Shown: piece by piece, positions 63,785 through 64,000 of the stretch
Layout: every line of letters starts with the position of its first letter
Numbering within the stretch: position 1 is the first letter of the stretch
DNA from: DASPJR01 sp035628505
Lineage (GTDB): Bacteria > Planctomycetota > SZUA-567 > H5-PLA8
DNA: 64,000 bases
NCBI GenBank assembly: GCA_035628505.1
Contig: DASPJR010000067.1
Location: 62,001-126,000, forward strand
Direction: 5' to 3'
Made by a program: the position numbers and the translations under genes
Notes under the pieces: model-generated
The model's input: the letters and a program-made list of their open reading frames with translations, nothing else
Told to the model about the DNA's origin: nothing
Database searches by the model: none

Positions 63785-64000
63785 TCAGTAATCTTTACGG
63801 CTGATGGTGAGATGCCGCTTAAAGCGCGCATCATCGATGTCTGGAAAATCCGTCCGCGAGTGCGCGCCGCGCGATTCTTCGCGCCGCAGCGCCGTGCGCA
63901 GAATCATCTGCCCGCAGGCGAGCATGTTCTGCAGCTCCATGCCGGGCACAGACGTGAATTCTTCGGCGTACACGTACTTCTGCCAGAAGTCGAGCATCTG
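63785..64000 (-). CDS. sdhA: Succinate dehydrogenase/fumarate reductase flavoprotein C-terminus (partial)
   Basis: The 3' end of a leftward gene whose start lies beyond the window. The visible 71 codons read FWQKYVYAEEFTSVPGMELQ, NMLACGQMILRTALRREESR, GAHSRTDFPDIDDARFKRHL, TISRKDY: the C-terminal helical domain of SdhA/FrdA/NadB flavoproteins, with the ESRGAHxRxDFP motif. Family choice between SdhA and L-aspartate oxidase cannot be made from this end alone, but the HL(T)ISR tail is more like SdhA. Confidence 0.82.
   Translation of the reverse strand, partial: QMLDFWQKYVYAEEFTSVPGMELQNMLACGQMILRTALRREESRGAHSRTDFPDIDDARFKRHLTISRKDY

Noticed and set aside
1..64000. Insertion sequences, prophage or integron
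   Set aside because: No transposase, integrase or phage structural gene was recognised on either strand.

Overview
The window is a GC-rich, densely coded chromosomal segment from a Gram-negative-like bacterium, probably of the Planctomycetota/PVC or a neighbouring candidate phylum. This placement is inference. It rests on the RpoA N-terminus (MRIRWRGFELP), two DUF1080 proteins, a DUF2950-like protein, a Tat-exported pyruvyl-transferase-like protein, PPi-dependent phosphofructokinase, the futalosine enzyme MqnD, an S4 with zinc cysteines, and the apparent absence of L30 from the ribosomal operon. No rRNA, tRNA, CRISPR array, prophage or insertion sequence was found.

Layout. 1-870: 3'-truncated pilT. 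1.1-6.4 kb: rpmF-fabH-fabD-fabG-acpP-fabF, a type II fatty acid synthesis cluster behind a clear promoter. 6.5-9.8 kb: binding protein, permease and ATPase of an iron/corrinoid-type ABC importer. 9.8-13.4 kb: an MGMT-like protein, a leftward Uma2/SDR/unknown operon, and bioB. 13.7-17 kb: a split b6-type cytochrome b followed by a membrane-anchored HEAT protein. 17-23.7 kb: unknown, DUF1080, membrane and metallophosphoesterase genes leftward, then a 77-residue orphan and an ArnT-like glycosyltransferase rightward. 24-43.5 kb: a leftward S10-spc-alpha ribosomal superoperon running rplD, rplW, lepB, rplB, rpsS, rplV, rpsC, rplP, rpmC, rpsQ, rplN, rplX, rplE, rpsN, rpsH, rplF, rplR, rpsE, rplO, secY, adk, map, infA, rpmJ, rpsM, rpsK, rpsD, rpoA, rplQ, with a terminator behind rplQ. 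43.8-49 kb: unknown gene, hutI, TrpD2-like, DUF6941-like and pfp. 49-56 kb: a three-PA14 secreted protein, then DUF2950-like, two nucleoside-2-deoxyribosyltransferase-like genes and an ABC-exporter-like permease. 56-64 kb: PoxB-like enzyme, mqnD, queF, rpmH, Tat/pyruvyl-transferase-like, DUF1080, sugar isomerase-like, protein kinase, and the 3' end of an sdhA-type gene.

Two features stand out. First, nearly every gap, including those inside the ribosomal operon, holds palindromic repeats whose arms are tandem 7-, 8- or 9-bp units. Several unrelated sequence families share this design. Second, the ribosomal operon starts at rplD (no rpsJ or rplC) behind a roughly 190-nt leader. The leader can fold into several hairpins and a long closing helix that abuts a run of six U, and looks like an attenuator.

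The split cytochrome b carries a cysteine aligned with the heme c_i cysteine of cytochrome b6, but no Rieske or cytochrome c gene lies beside it. Several ribosomal proteins carry long low-complexity tails. All assignments come from reading the sequence; no database search was run.
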